NCBI GenBank assembly: GCA_050012855.1
Contig: JBEKGJ010000020.1
Location: 11,710 to 75,709 of the forward strand
Source of the DNA: JAJXZJ01 sp050012855
GTDB lineage: Bacteria; Verrucomicrobiota; Verrucomicrobiia; Limisphaerales; J093
Reading direction: 5' to 3'
DNA: 64,000 nt
Part shown: positions 33,233 to 42,401 of the stretch, piece by piece
Layout: every line of letters starts with the position of its first letter
How positions within the stretch are numbered: position 1 is the first letter of the stretch
The notes under the pieces: generated by a model
The model's database searches: none
Seen by the model: the letters and a program-made list of their open reading frames with translations, nothing else
Told to the model about the DNA's origin: nothing
Program-made: the position numbers and the translations under genes

Positions 33233-36004
33233 CTACTTCCCTGCTTCTGCGGGAGCCGGTGCGGTGGGCTGTCCGCCGGCTACGAGTTTCTCGAGTTCGG
33301 CGATCCGCTTTTCCAAGCGTGGGCGCAGCGAAGGCAGTTCAACGGTCAGCCGGCGGCACAAACCGATGGCCACCTCCCATTTCTTCTGGGCTTCGGCCAG
33401 GTCGGCCGCGGCCAGGCCGGCCTTCTTGACCCACCACGGATCGGGCTGTTCGCCGTCGCGGAGATTCTTCCCGTAAAGGACATTCGTGTAATGATCCAGC
33501 GCCCGGTCGAGCAGCGCGGCCTGTTCGGCGGGCGCGCGGAGGGTCGCCTCTTTTTCGAGCACGATGCCAAGGCCGACCTCCGCCATGCTGCGGACCGCCA
33601 CATCGGCGCCTGCACCGAGAGCGTTCTGATAGGCGACGGCGGCGGCAGCAAAGCGATTCGTGTCGCGGGTCGCCGTGGCCAGAGTGAGCTGGCAGTCGCC
33701 GATGCGTCCCCAGGCGCGCGGGCCGAGCGCATTGGTGGGGAAGGGTGGCGTGACGATTTTGGAGAACGCGGTGATGGCCTCGCCGTAGCGATCGAGCTTG
33801 TTGGTCGCGGCCGCGGCATCTTCGAGCAGGAACGTGTCGCCGCGGAACAGGTAAGCCTCGGCGGCGATGGAAACTGGAACGGGCGAGGTGGCGCTGTAGA
33901 GCGGGCCATTGGTGATGAGCCAGTCGAAGTGGTTGCGGGCGCTTTCGTAGCTTTGGCGGGCGAAGGCGGCGACGCCCGCCATGCGACGCGCCTGGTAGGC
34001 CAGCGCATCCGCCTGGGCGGCGGGCTGGGCGAAGAGCTTGTCCTGGAAGAGGAGTTCCGCGGTCGCGTAGTCACCCTGGTTGTAGAAGAACATGGCCGCA
34101 AGATACTGGGCGAGGGGCGCGTTGGTGCTGTCCGGGAACTGCGCCACGAAGTTGGTCAGCAGGGCCAGGGAGTTCGTGTCGGGCGTGCCCTGGTAGGTTA
34201 ACTGGGCGAGTTCGAAACTGGCCTGCGCGCGCAGGCCGCGAGCCAGGTTGGTCTGGCCGCCATAATCGTGCAGCCAGGCATCGTAGGCCGAGCGTGCCGT
34301 TGGCGAGTTCTGTTCCTTCTGGAAGGTGTGGGCGATGGCCAGGCGGACTTCCGGGAGCAGGACCGAATTGGTGGCGCGTTTGACGAAGGCCTCGTAAATG
34401 GCCCGCGCTGCCTCGGGCCGGCCCTGGTGGTTGAGCGCCTGGCCGTAAAGGAGGCTGGAACCGTCGGCCAACTCGCCGGTGGGGTCCAGCTTCAGCAGTT
34501 CGCTCATCGCTGCGTCGGCGGCGCCGAAATCCTGCGCTTCAATGCCGGCACGGACGATCTGGTAAAGGGCTTGGGCCGACAGCGGGTTGCTTGGACCGGG
34601 TGCGAACGCACGGTTGGTGGCCACCGCCCAGTAGTTCGACAGCGCGTTGGGGAGGTCGTGCGCCAGGAACTGGCTGTCGGCCAGCTTGAAGCGGGCAATC
34701 GTCTGGTCGGGGCCGGACGGAAGCTGTTCGACGGCGGCCTTGAATGCCGCCAGTCCGTCGGCGAGCCGGTTGGTGCCATCCTCCCAGAAGCACCAGCCGC
34801 GGTTGAGCTGGGCCCGGCCAACAAGTCCGCTCTGGAGATAACGGGTGGCCACCAGGTCGAAATCTCCGCGAGCTTGGGCGAGGAGATTGCTGCGGGCGGC
34901 GATTTGGTCCGCGCTTGGGCTGGCCACTTTAACGGTGGAATACTGGCGCAGGCGCAATTCGCCGAGGGCCAGATGCGCATGGGCCTGCAGATCGTCCTGC
35001 GGGTGGCGGGCAATAAGGCCTTCCAACCGCTTCGCCACATCTTCCGGTTTGCTGTCGCGGAGACTGAGGGCAATGGTTTTTTGCAGTGCGAACTGCCGTC
35101 GTGCCGGCGAGAGGTCGGTGTCCAGGTTCTTTTCGTAGAGACTCAGGGCGGCATCGGCCTGGCCGAGTCGTTCGAGGATTTCGCCATTGACCATGACGGC
35201 CTCGGCCTGGAGTTCGCGAGGAACGGAATTACTGGCCTGGCTCCAGAGATTCGTCATGCTTTCCAAGGCGGCCGGCAGTTGGCCGGCCGCAAGCCGGACG
35301 CGGGCCTGCATGAAGCTTCTGCGCCAGGCCTCCGGGGGCGCCAGGGTCTGAGCCTCCAGTGGCTTCAGGGCCTCCATGACACCCGGCGGATCGTTGATGG
35401 CGAGGAGCAATTCCGCCAGCAACAGCCATCCGCGGATCGTCCAGGGGTCGGTCGGTTTGGCCCGCGCGGCGGGCTGGAAGGCCGCGGCCGGATCCCGGAG
35501 CAGCGCCACGGCACGCGCCGTCTCCCCCGCCTTGGATCGCGCGTAGGCATCGTCGTAAATCGCCTCCAAGCGGCGCGGCGAGTCGGGGAAGCGCGCCGCG
35601 ACGGCGGCGAACCCTTCAGCCGCCCCCAGCAAATCGCCCTTTTCAAATCGCGCCATTGCCTGCCAGAAGGCGAACTCATCCGCGAACCGGCCCGCCGTGC
35701 CGGCGGCTTCCGCGAGCAGGGTGACGGCGTCGTCAAAGCGTTTGAGCTTGATGCAGGCCTGGGCCTGGATCAGCACGATTTCGGCGGCACGTTCCGAAGC
35801 CGGGTAGGCCCGCCGAAACTCGGCGGCGTCCCGTTCCACCGCCTCGAAAAGGCCGTCCTGGAACATCTTGACGACGCCGTCGGCGGCGCGCGTTTCGGCC
35901 GGATCGGCGGCGCGGCCGGTGATCGCGCCGAGCAGCGGGAGCAGAAGGACGAGCAGCCGCCACCATGCCGGGGCGTGTGACATACGGGGGTTCGACGTGT
36001 CCAT
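33233..36004 (-). CDS. Exported tetratricopeptide-repeat protein
   Basis: 923 residues. The signal peptide (WWRLLVLLLPLLGAITGRAAD) is followed by helical repeats almost to the end, of the YbgF/BamD-like TPR kind: AYPASERAAEIVLIQAQACIKL, then RFPDSPRRLEAIYDDAYARS, then YLAAMFFYNQGDYATAELLFQDKL. The last residues are a Pro/Ala tail. A scaffold role in the periplasm or at the outer membrane is likely; no partner is evident. An ATG at 35983 is an alternative start. It follows uvrA on the same strand with only eight bases between, so the two may share a transcript. Confidence 0.85.
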   Translation of the reverse strand: MDTSNPRMSHAPAWWRLLVLLLPLLGAITGRAADPAETRAADGVVKMFQDGLFEAVERDAAEFRRAYPASERAAEIVLIQAQACIKLKRFDDAVTLLAEAAGTAGRFADEFAFWQAMARFEKGDLLGAAEGFAAVAARFPDSPRRLEAIYDDAYARSKAGETARAVALLRDPAAAFQPAARAKPTDPWTIRGWLLLAELLLAINDPPGVMEALKPLEAQTLAPPEAWRRSFMQARVRLAAGQLPAALESMTNLWSQASNSVPRELQAEAVMVNGEILERLGQADAALSLYEKNLDTDLSPARRQFALQKTIALSLRDSKPEDVAKRLEGLIARHPQDDLQAHAHLALGELRLRQYSTVKVASPSADQIAARSNLLAQARGDFDLVATRYLQSGLVGRAQLNRGWCFWEDGTNRLADGLAAFKAAVEQLPSGPDQTIARFKLADSQFLAHDLPNALSNYWAVATNRAFAPGPSNPLSAQALYQIVRAGIEAQDFGAADAAMSELLKLDPTGELADGSSLLYGQALNHQGRPEAARAIYEAFVKRATNSVLLPEVRLAIAHTFQKEQNSPTARSAYDAWLHDYGGQTNLARGLRAQASFELAQLTYQGTPDTNSLALLTNFVAQFPDSTNAPLAQYLAAMFFYNQGDYATAELLFQDKLFAQPAAQADALAYQARRMAGVAAFARQSYESARNHFDWLITNGPLYSATSPVPVSIAAEAYLFRGDTFLLEDAAAATNKLDRYGEAITAFSKIVTPPFPTNALGPRAWGRIGDCQLTLATATRDTNRFAAAAVAYQNALGAGADVAVRSMAEVGLGIVLEKEATLRAPAEQAALLDRALDHYTNVLYGKNLRDGEQPDPWWVKKAGLAAADLAEAQKKWEVAIGLCRRLTVELPSLRPRLEKRIAELEKLVAGGQPTAPAPAEAGK

Positions 36005-36012
36005 GGCGGGGT

Positions 36013-38925
36013 CTATTGAGCAGCGAGTACGTGACGGAGGTAACGGCCAGTGTGGCTGCCCTCCTGCCGGGCCACCCGTTCGGGTGTGCCGGCCGCGACA
36101 ATGTTCCCGCCCGCCGCGCCGCCTTCCGGGCCCAGATCAATGATCCAGTCGGCGCACTTGATCACATCGAGGTTGTGTTCGATGACCACGAGTGTGTTGC
36201 CGGCGGCGCGCAGCTTGAACAGGACTTCGAGGAGCTTGGCCACGTCATGAAAGTGCAGGCCGGTGGTCGGTTCGTCCAGCAGGTAAAGCGTGTGGCCGAG
36301 GGAACGCCGGCTGAGCTCGGTCGCCAGTTTGAGCCGCTGCGCCTCGCCACCGCTGAGCGTGGTGGCCGCCTGGCCCAGGCGGAGATAACCCAGCCCCACC
36401 TCCGCGAGCGTCAGGCACGCCTCGTGAATCGGCGGGATGGCCCGGAAGAACCCCACGGCCTCGTCCACGGTGAGGTCGAGCACGTCCGCGATGTTGAGGC
36501 CCTTGTAGGTGATCTCGAGGGTTTCGCGATTGTAACGCCGGCCGCCGCAGGTTTCGCAGGTGACGTACACCGGCGGCAGGAAGTTCATCTCGATCTTGAT
36601 GAGGCCGTCTCCCTGGCACTTCTCGCAACGGCCGCCGCGGACGTTGAAGCTGAACCGGCCCGGCTCGTAGCCGCGGACCTTGGCCGAGGGCAGGCGGGCG
36701 AACAGGTCGCGGATCTGGTTGAAGATGCCGGTGTAGGTGGCGGGATTGCTGCGGGGCGTGCGGCCGATCGGCGACTGGTCCACGACGACGAGTTTGCCCA
36801 GGTATTCAATGCCGCGCAGCTCGGTGTGCGCGCCCGGCCGCTCGGTCGCGCCGGTCAACCGCCGCGCCAGCGCGCGGTGCAGGATGTCGTCCACCAGCGT
36901 GCTCTTCCCCGAACCGCTGACCCCCGTGACGCAGGTGAGGACGCCGATGGGGATGCGGGCGGTGATGTTGCGCAGGTTGTTCTCGCGCGCCCCGACAATC
37001 TCCAGCCAGCCGCGCTCGCCCACCGGGGCGCGTTTGCGGGGCACCGGGATGGTCAGCTCGTGGCGCAGATAGCGGCCGGTGAGCGAACGCGGGTTGGCCA
37101 TCACCTCCGCAACGGTGCCGGCCGCGACCAGCTCGCCGCCGCGCACGCCCGCGCCGGGGCCGAGGTCGAGCACGTGGTCAGCCCGGCGGATCGTCTCCTC
37201 ATCGTGCTCGACGACAATCACGGAATTGCCCAGGTCGCGCAGTCCCTCCAGCGTGCGGAGCAGCCGCTCGTTGTCACGCTGGTGCAGCCCGATGCTGGGT
37301 TCGTCGAGGATGTACAGGACGCCGACGAGCCCGGCGCCGATTTGGGTGGCCAGCCGGATGCGCTGCGCTTCACCGCCGCTCAAAGTGCCACTCTCGCGAT
37401 CGAGCGTGAGGTAACCCAGGCCCACGTTGCGCAGGAAGCCGAGCCGCGCGCGAATCTCGCGGATAATGTCGCCGGCAATCCGCTGCTGGAAGTCCGTGAG
37501 CTGGAGCTGGGCGAAGAAGTCGTCCGCCGCGTCAACCGACAGCGCGCAAACGTCCATGATCGAGAGACCGGGCGGGTGCGGCGGCGTGTCGTTGGCGCCG
37601 GGCCGGGCGGCGGCGCCGCCGAGGGTGACGGCGAGGATTTCCGGCTTGAGCCGCCGGCCGCCGCAGGCATCGCAGGGCTGCATGGCCATGAAAGCCTTCA
37701 GCCGGTTGCGGGTGAATTCGCTTTCGCTCTCGGCGTACAACCGTTGCAGGTTGGGCAGCACGCCTTCGAAGGGCCGCGTTAAGCGGCCCGGCTTGCCGGC
37801 CCGCCAGAAGGTGAATTCAATCTCGGTTTCGCCCGAGCCATGCAACAGGATCCGCCTGGATTCCTCGGACAGATTCTTGAAGGGCGTCTCGAGACTGACG
37901 CTGTAATGCGCGGCCACGCCGCGGAGCAGCGACTTGTAATAAACTACCATCCGCTTGCCCCCGCGCCGCCACGGCGCGATCGCGCCCTGTTCGAGGGACC
38001 TGTCGGAATCCGGCACGACCAGGTCTTGGTCGAACACAAACTTCTGGCCCAGCCCGTGGCAGACGGGGCAGGCGCCGAACGGCGAGTTGAAGGAAAAGTG
38101 TTTCGGGGTGGGCGTGTCGTAACTCAGCCCGGTGGCCGGGCTATACATCCGGTTCGAGTGCATCGTCTCGGCCCACGGATCGTCCGTCGGGGTGTCGGGC
38201 GCCTGGGACAGCAGCAGCAGCCGGCCGGCACCCCATTTCAACGCCGTCTCCACCGAGTCGCCCAGCCGTATCCGCACGCCCGGGTCCACGACCAGGCGGT
38301 CCACGACCGCCTCAATCGTGTGTTTCTGCTTCGGTTCGAGTTTCACCCGGAGGTTGGCCGCGAGTTCGACCAGCTCGCCGTCCACGCGGGCGCGCACGAA
38401 GCCTTCGCGGGCCAGGCGTTCGATGACGTCGCGAAATTCGCCGCGTTGGTCCCGCACTACCGGGGCCAGCAGCATCACGCGTGTCCGGGCCGGCAGTCCC
38501 AGAATTTTGTCCACGATCTCGCTTGTGGTTTGCGAAGTGATCGGCTGGCCGGTGACGGGGCAGTGGGGCTGGCCGATGTGGGCGAAGAGCAGCCGCAGGT
38601 AGTCGTAGATTTCGGTGGTGGTGGCGATGAGCGATCGCGGGTTCGCCGCCGCGGAGCGTTGCTCGATGGCGATCGCCGGGGAAAGACCTTCGATGAAATC
38701 CACGTCCGGCTTTTCCATCAGATCGAGGAACTGCCGGGCGTAGGCGGAGAGCGACTCCATGTACTTGCGCTGGCCTTCGGCGAAGAGCGTGTCGAAGGCC
38801 AGCGAGGATTTGCCCGAGCCGCTGGGACCGGTCACCACCACCAGCCGGTCGCGTGGAATCGCGAGCGATAGGTTCTTGAGGTTGTGAACCCGCGCCCCGC
38901 CGATTCGGATGAATTCCTTCGCCAT
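36013..38925 (-). CDS. uvrA: Excinuclease ABC subunit A
   Basis: 970 residues. UvrA is the ATPase dimer that first detects bulky lesions and loads UvrB. The start ATG at 38925 gives MAKEFIRIGGARVHNLKNL; the open frame continues upstream but without homology. Walker A1 (GPSGSGKSS, residues 33-40), two ABC signature regions (TLSGGEAQRIRLA and TLSGGEAQRLKLA), the second Walker A (GVSGSGKSTLV) and zinc-finger cysteines (CPVCHGLG, CDACGGRRLKPE, CEKCQGDG...CETCGGRRY) are all present. The length is normal. Confidence 0.97.
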   Translation of the reverse strand: MAKEFIRIGGARVHNLKNLSLAIPRDRLVVVTGPSGSGKSSLAFDTLFAEGQRKYMESLSAYARQFLDLMEKPDVDFIEGLSPAIAIEQRSAAANPRSLIATTTEIYDYLRLLFAHIGQPHCPVTGQPITSQTTSEIVDKILGLPARTRVMLLAPVVRDQRGEFRDVIERLAREGFVRARVDGELVELAANLRVKLEPKQKHTIEAVVDRLVVDPGVRIRLGDSVETALKWGAGRLLLLSQAPDTPTDDPWAETMHSNRMYSPATGLSYDTPTPKHFSFNSPFGACPVCHGLGQKFVFDQDLVVPDSDRSLEQGAIAPWRRGGKRMVVYYKSLLRGVAAHYSVSLETPFKNLSEESRRILLHGSGETEIEFTFWRAGKPGRLTRPFEGVLPNLQRLYAESESEFTRNRLKAFMAMQPCDACGGRRLKPEILAVTLGGAAARPGANDTPPHPPGLSIMDVCALSVDAADDFFAQLQLTDFQQRIAGDIIREIRARLGFLRNVGLGYLTLDRESGTLSGGEAQRIRLATQIGAGLVGVLYILDEPSIGLHQRDNERLLRTLEGLRDLGNSVIVVEHDEETIRRADHVLDLGPGAGVRGGELVAAGTVAEVMANPRSLTGRYLRHELTIPVPRKRAPVGERGWLEIVGARENNLRNITARIPIGVLTCVTGVSGSGKSTLVDDILHRALARRLTGATERPGAHTELRGIEYLGKLVVVDQSPIGRTPRSNPATYTGIFNQIRDLFARLPSAKVRGYEPGRFSFNVRGGRCEKCQGDGLIKIEMNFLPPVYVTCETCGGRRYNRETLEITYKGLNIADVLDLTVDEAVGFFRAIPPIHEACLTLAEVGLGYLRLGQAATTLSGGEAQRLKLATELSRRSLGHTLYLLDEPTTGLHFHDVAKLLEVLFKLRAAGNTLVVIEHNLDVIKCADWIIDLGPEGGAAGGNIVAAGTPERVARQEGSHTGRYLRHVLAAQ

Positions 38926-39059
38926 GCGGTCGAATTGTCGTCCATGACAATCCGGCCAGCGTAGCCGGCCACCGTTGCCTTGCAAAGCGCGGACTGCTCG
39001 CGCAATCGGCTTGACCGGGCCGCAGGCGGTTGGCTTGATGCCGGACATGGTGACCCGCC

Positions 39060-39812
39060 ATGAATGACCGGGGTCGGCTCGACCAGGCGCTGGTTGACCG
39101 CGGCCTGTGCGGCAGTCGCGAGAAGGCCCAGCGCGCCGTCCTGGCCGGCCAGGTCCGCGTCAATGGCCAACCCGCGGGCAAGGCCAGCCAGGCGGTGCGT
39201 CCGGGCGACGCCTTGGAACTGGTGGCGGCCGAGCGTTACGTCAGCCGGGGCGGTCACAAGCTCGAACATGCCCTGCGTCACTTTGGCCTCGCGGTGACCG
39301 GCCTGACCGCGGTGGATCTGGGGGCCTCGACCGGCGGGTTTACGGATTGCCTGCTGCAACACGGGGCGGCGCGGGTGTTCGCGGTGGACGTCGGTCAGGG
39401 GCAGTTGGCCTGGAAGCTCCGGCAGGATCCGCGGGTGGTGGTGATGGAGCGCACCAACGCGCGGCACCTGACCCCCGCGCGGATGCCGTCGGGATTTGTG
39501 GCGGCGGATCTCGCGGTCGTGGATTGTTCATTCATTTCCCTGCGCCAGATTCTGCCGGCCGCTATTGCCTTGCTCGGGAAAACCGCTAAGCTCGTCGCGC
39601 TGGTCAAGCCGCAGTTCGAGGCGGGCAAGGCCGAGGCGGACCGGGGCGCGGGCGTCATCTCCGATCCGGCGGTGCATGCGCGGGTGCTGGCGGAAATCGA
39701 GCGCTTCGTGGCCGCCCGGCCCGGACTGCGCTGGCGTGGCGTGACCGAATCGCCGCTCCTCGGACCGGCGGGCAACAAGGAATTCCTGGCTTTGCTTGAA
39801 AAAGTTGACTGA
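39060..39812 (+). CDS. tlyA: TlyA family rRNA 2'-O-methyltransferase
   Basis: 250 residues. An N-terminal S4 RNA-binding domain (RLDQALVDRGLCGSREKAQRAVLAGQV) is joined to an FtsJ-like methyltransferase domain with SAM motif AVDLGASTGGFTDCLLQHGAARV and the catalytic K-D-K-E set in ERYVSRGGHKLEHAL, VDCSFISL and LVKPQFEAG. TlyA methylates ribosomal RNA 2'-hydroxyls. The gene overlaps nadK by 17 bases, an arrangement common in bacteria, and is divergent from uvrA. Confidence 0.94.
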   Translation: MNDRGRLDQALVDRGLCGSREKAQRAVLAGQVRVNGQPAGKASQAVRPGDALELVAAERYVSRGGHKLEHALRHFGLAVTGLTAVDLGASTGGFTDCLLQHGAARVFAVDVGQGQLAWKLRQDPRVVVMERTNARHLTPARMPSGFVAADLAVVDCSFISLRQILPAAIALLGKTAKLVALVKPQFEAGKAEADRGAGVISDPAVHARVLAEIERFVAARPGLRWRGVTESPLLGPAGNKEFLALLEKVD

Positions 39813-40680
39813 CAGTCTCCGGCGGGTCGGCCTCGTCGCCAACCCGGACAAGGCCTCCACCTGCGCCGTCGTGCGGCGCGCCCTTCGGCTGGTGCGTGCG
39901 GCCGGGCGCGAGGTGCGGGCCGATTCGGTCACGACTGATTTCGCCCGGCTCGACATCGCGACCTCGCCGGACATTGCCACCCTCTCCCGCCAGTGCGACC
40001 TGCTGTTGGTGCTTGGCGGCGACGGTACGATGCTGCGCGTGGCCCGGGAGGCCGCCGGCAGCCGCACGCCGATCTTCGGCGTGAACCTGGGCACGCTCGG
40101 CTTCCTGACCACGTGCGCGGTGAACCAACTGGCCGGGGCGCTCGGGCGGGTCTGGACCGGCCAGTGCCTGGTGGAATCCCGCTCGCTGATCGAGGCCCGC
40201 CGCATCGGCGCGCCGGAGCAGGTCGTCGAGCTGGCTTTGAACGATTTCGTCATCAGCCGCGGCGCCGTGCCCCGGTTGATCGAACTCGAAGTGCGCGTGG
40301 ACGGGGAACTGTTGACGAGTTACCGGGGCGACGGCCTGATCATCAGTTCGCCGACCGGTTCGACCGCGTATTCCCTGGCCGCGGGCGGGGCGGTGGTCAG
40401 CCCGCAGGCGGAGGTGTTTGCCTTGACGCCGATCTGTCCGCACACGTTGTCCAATCGCTCGGTGATTGTCAGCCTCGCCTCCACGGTCGAGGTCAACCTC
40501 CGCAGCCAGCGCGTGGAGACCTACCTCGCCGCCGACGGCCAGACGCGACTCCAACTCAAGGCCGGCGACGTGATGGGTTTCCAACGGAGCCGTCACACGG
40601 CGCCGCTGGTGCGGCTGCCGGGCACGTCCTTTTTCGACACATTGCGACAGAAGATGAACTGGAGCGGTTCGCCGGTGTGA
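39796..40680 (+). CDS. nadK: NAD kinase
   Basis: 294 residues from a TTG at 39796 inside the end of tlyA, preceded by AAGGAA at a suitable distance; a TTG at 39805 is an alternative. It phosphorylates NAD to NADP with ATP or polyphosphate. The signature G74-G75-D76-G77-T (LLLVLGGDGTMLR), the NLGTLGFLT segment, NDFVISRG and the glycine-rich SSPTGSTAYSLAAGG are present, as is the second SRSLIEAR strand. The length is typical. Confidence 0.95.
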   Translation: MKKLTDSLRRVGLVANPDKASTCAVVRRALRLVRAAGREVRADSVTTDFARLDIATSPDIATLSRQCDLLLVLGGDGTMLRVAREAAGSRTPIFGVNLGTLGFLTTCAVNQLAGALGRVWTGQCLVESRSLIEARRIGAPEQVVELALNDFVISRGAVPRLIELEVRVDGELLTSYRGDGLIISSPTGSTAYSLAAGGAVVSPQAEVFALTPICPHTLSNRSVIVSLASTVEVNLRSQRVETYLAADGQTRLQLKAGDVMGFQRSRHTAPLVRLPGTSFFDTLRQKMNWSGSPV

Positions 40681-40717
40681 ACCGCCCCGTCGCGCACGCG
40701 GGAGCGGAGAGCTCCTG

Positions 40718-41488
40718 TCAATGCGGGGCCGCGAGCGTCCGACGCCAGTCTTCGACCGCGGTGCGGATTTCGTCGAAGGCATGGAGCCGCGGCTGCACGA
40801 AACGCGGAGTGAACCAGGGAAAGGTGCCCACCAGATCGTTGGTCACCAGAATCTGCCCGTCGCAATCCGGTCCGGACCCGATGCCGATGGTGGGGATGGG
40901 AATCCGCAGTGTCATTTCACGGGCGACCGCGGGCTTGACCAGTTCCACTACCACCGCGAACGCGCCGGCCCCGGCAAGAAACTCGGCGTCGGCCAGCAAG
41001 GCCTCGCGTTCCGCTTCGAGTTTGCCCTTGATATGATAGCCGCCTTCCTCGCGGACATGCTGGGGCAGCATGCCGAGATGGCCAATGAAGGGAATGCCGG
41101 CCGCGCGGATGGCAAGGATTTGTCTGCCAATGGCGCGTCCGCCTTCGGCCTTGACGGCCTCGGCCCCGGCGGTCACCAGGCGTTGGGCGGTGGCGACGGC
41201 TTCCTCCGGCGTGCGATAGGTGTTGGCGGGCATGTCGGCGGCCAGAAGGGCGAGCGGCCGGGCCCGGGCCGCGGCGCGAACATGGTGTTCCATGTCCGGC
41301 AGGGTCACGAGGGTCGTGTCCGGATGGCCCAGGACCACCATTCCCAAGGAGTCGCCGACGAGGAGCAGGGGCACGCCGGCCTCGTCGAGCAGACGGGTCA
41401 TCGGATAGTCATAGACGGTGAGCGACGCGATCGGGCGCCGGCCTTTCCAGGAGCGGATGATGTCCGCCGTGATCTTGCCTTCGTTCAC
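40718..41488 (-). CDS. panB: 3-methyl-2-oxobutanoate hydroxymethyltransferase
   Basis: 256 residues. First step of pantothenate synthesis: transfers a hydroxymethyl group from methylene-THF to ketoisovalerate. The family markers are present: RPIASLTVYDYPMTRLLDEAGV, LVGDSLGMVVLGHPDT, DMPANTYRTPEEAV, AVKAEGG, GHLGMLPQHV and IGIGSGPDCDGQILV. The gene runs convergent to nadK with only 37 bases between stops. Its upstream side (41489-41873) is occupied by a transposase remnant and short repeats, so the promoter may have been affected. Confidence 0.96.
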   Translation of the reverse strand: MNEGKITADIIRSWKGRRPIASLTVYDYPMTRLLDEAGVPLLLVGDSLGMVVLGHPDTTLVTLPDMEHHVRAAARARPLALLAADMPANTYRTPEEAVATAQRLVTAGAEAVKAEGGRAIGRQILAIRAAGIPFIGHLGMLPQHVREEGGYHIKGKLEAEREALLADAEFLAGAGAFAVVVELVKPAVAREMTLRIPIPTIGIGSGPDCDGQILVTNDLVGTFPWFTPRFVQPRLHAFDEIRTAVEDWRRTLAAPH

Positions 41489-41680
41489 GGGACGAACTTG
41501 GCTGCCGGCGGCCGGTCGGACAAGGGCAAACTGCGGGCGGGGGTGTTGGTAATGTCCAAATCTGGTGGGTGAGGCTCCGACGAGCCGGCTCGCGAGGACG
41601 CCCCACCGGGAAGCCGACTTCGGACCTACCGGGGGTGTTGCTTGCTGTCGGGGTGTTGGGTGGACGAGATAAAAGGGGGG

Positions 41681-41818
41681 TTATGGGGTCTGAGCGGCCC
41701 AGAAATCCTCGAAGCGACCGGAGAGGATGCAGCAACGGAGCGCCAGGATGGCATTGGCTCCGCGCACCGACCAATGCATCCCAGATTGTTTGAGACGCTC
41801 GCCCACGACGGTGCGGCA
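41681..41818 (-). pseudogene. C-terminal remnant of an ISKra4-family transposase
   Basis: Forty-five residues on the minus strand read TVVGERLKQSGMHWSVRGA followed by NAILALRCCILSGRFEDFW and a stop, matching the usual end of ISKra4-type transposases. Nothing upstream of this piece is homologous, so only the 3' end survives. A 13-bp direct repeat GGGGTGTTGCTTG flanks it (41632-41644 and 41826-41838), with further GGGGTGTTG copies at about 41536 and 41650. The rest of 41489-41873 holds no gene. Confidence 0.7.
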
Positions 41819-41873
41819 GCCCGCTGGGGTGTTGCTTGACTTGACCGGCGTTTCCGCCGATATACGGTCACGG

Positions 41874-42398
41874 ATGCCTATGTTGTGCATGATCTGCAAA
41901 GAAAAAGAGGCGAAAATCCACCTCACCGACGTGAAGCAAGGCGAGATCAAGAAATGGGATCTGTGCGAGGAGTGCGCGAAGGCCAAAGGGATTGACGACC
42001 AGAGCTTCGCGCTGGCGGATTTGCTGATGGGGCTGGGCGCCTCGCAGGAACTGGCGCCGGCGGCCGGGGCGGACGCCATGCCGGGCGAAACGGCCTGCCC
42101 GGCCTGCGGGTTCACCCAGGCCGACTTCAAGAAGTCCGGCCGGCTCGGCTGCCCCGAATGTTATGTCACCTTCGGGAGCGGGCTGGCCGGTTTGCTCAAG
42201 AACATGCACCGCGGCACGCGGCATGTCGGAAAGATGCCGCGCGCGCAGCGCCAGGGACGCGAGCTGCAGGAGCAGTTGAAGGCGCTACAGCGCAAACTCG
42301 ATGACGCCGTCGCGGTCGAGAATTACGAGGAGGCCGCCCATTTGCGGGACGAAATCAAGGGGCTGAAACAGAATCTCAGCGGCACGCTGGCGGTTTGA
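41874..42398 (+). CDS. mcsA: McsA-like zinc/UVR-domain activator of the arginine kinase
   Basis: 174 residues. Four Cys-pairs are visible: C5-x2-C8, C31-x2-C34, CPAC and CPEC near 75-100, expected to bind two zincs. The C-terminus carries a UVR motif (ALQRKLDDAVAVENYEEAAHLRDEIK) like those of UvrB and ClpC. In Firmicutes McsA activates the protein-arginine kinase McsB and links it to ClpC. Here it lies three bases before mcsB, on the same strand as clpC. The ATG at 41874 precedes a second ATG two codons later. Confidence 0.9.
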   Translation: MPMLCMICKEKEAKIHLTDVKQGEIKKWDLCEECAKAKGIDDQSFALADLLMGLGASQELAPAAGADAMPGETACPACGFTQADFKKSGRLGCPECYVTFGSGLAGLLKNMHRGTRHVGKMPRAQRQGRELQEQLKALQRKLDDAVAVENYEEAAHLRDEIKGLKQNLSGTLAV

Positions 42399-42401
42399 AC
42401 G

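Noticed and set aside
34268..35980. 570-codon open frame opposite the TPR gene
   Set aside because: Antisense shadow; the minus-strand frame has a signal peptide and TPR repeats.
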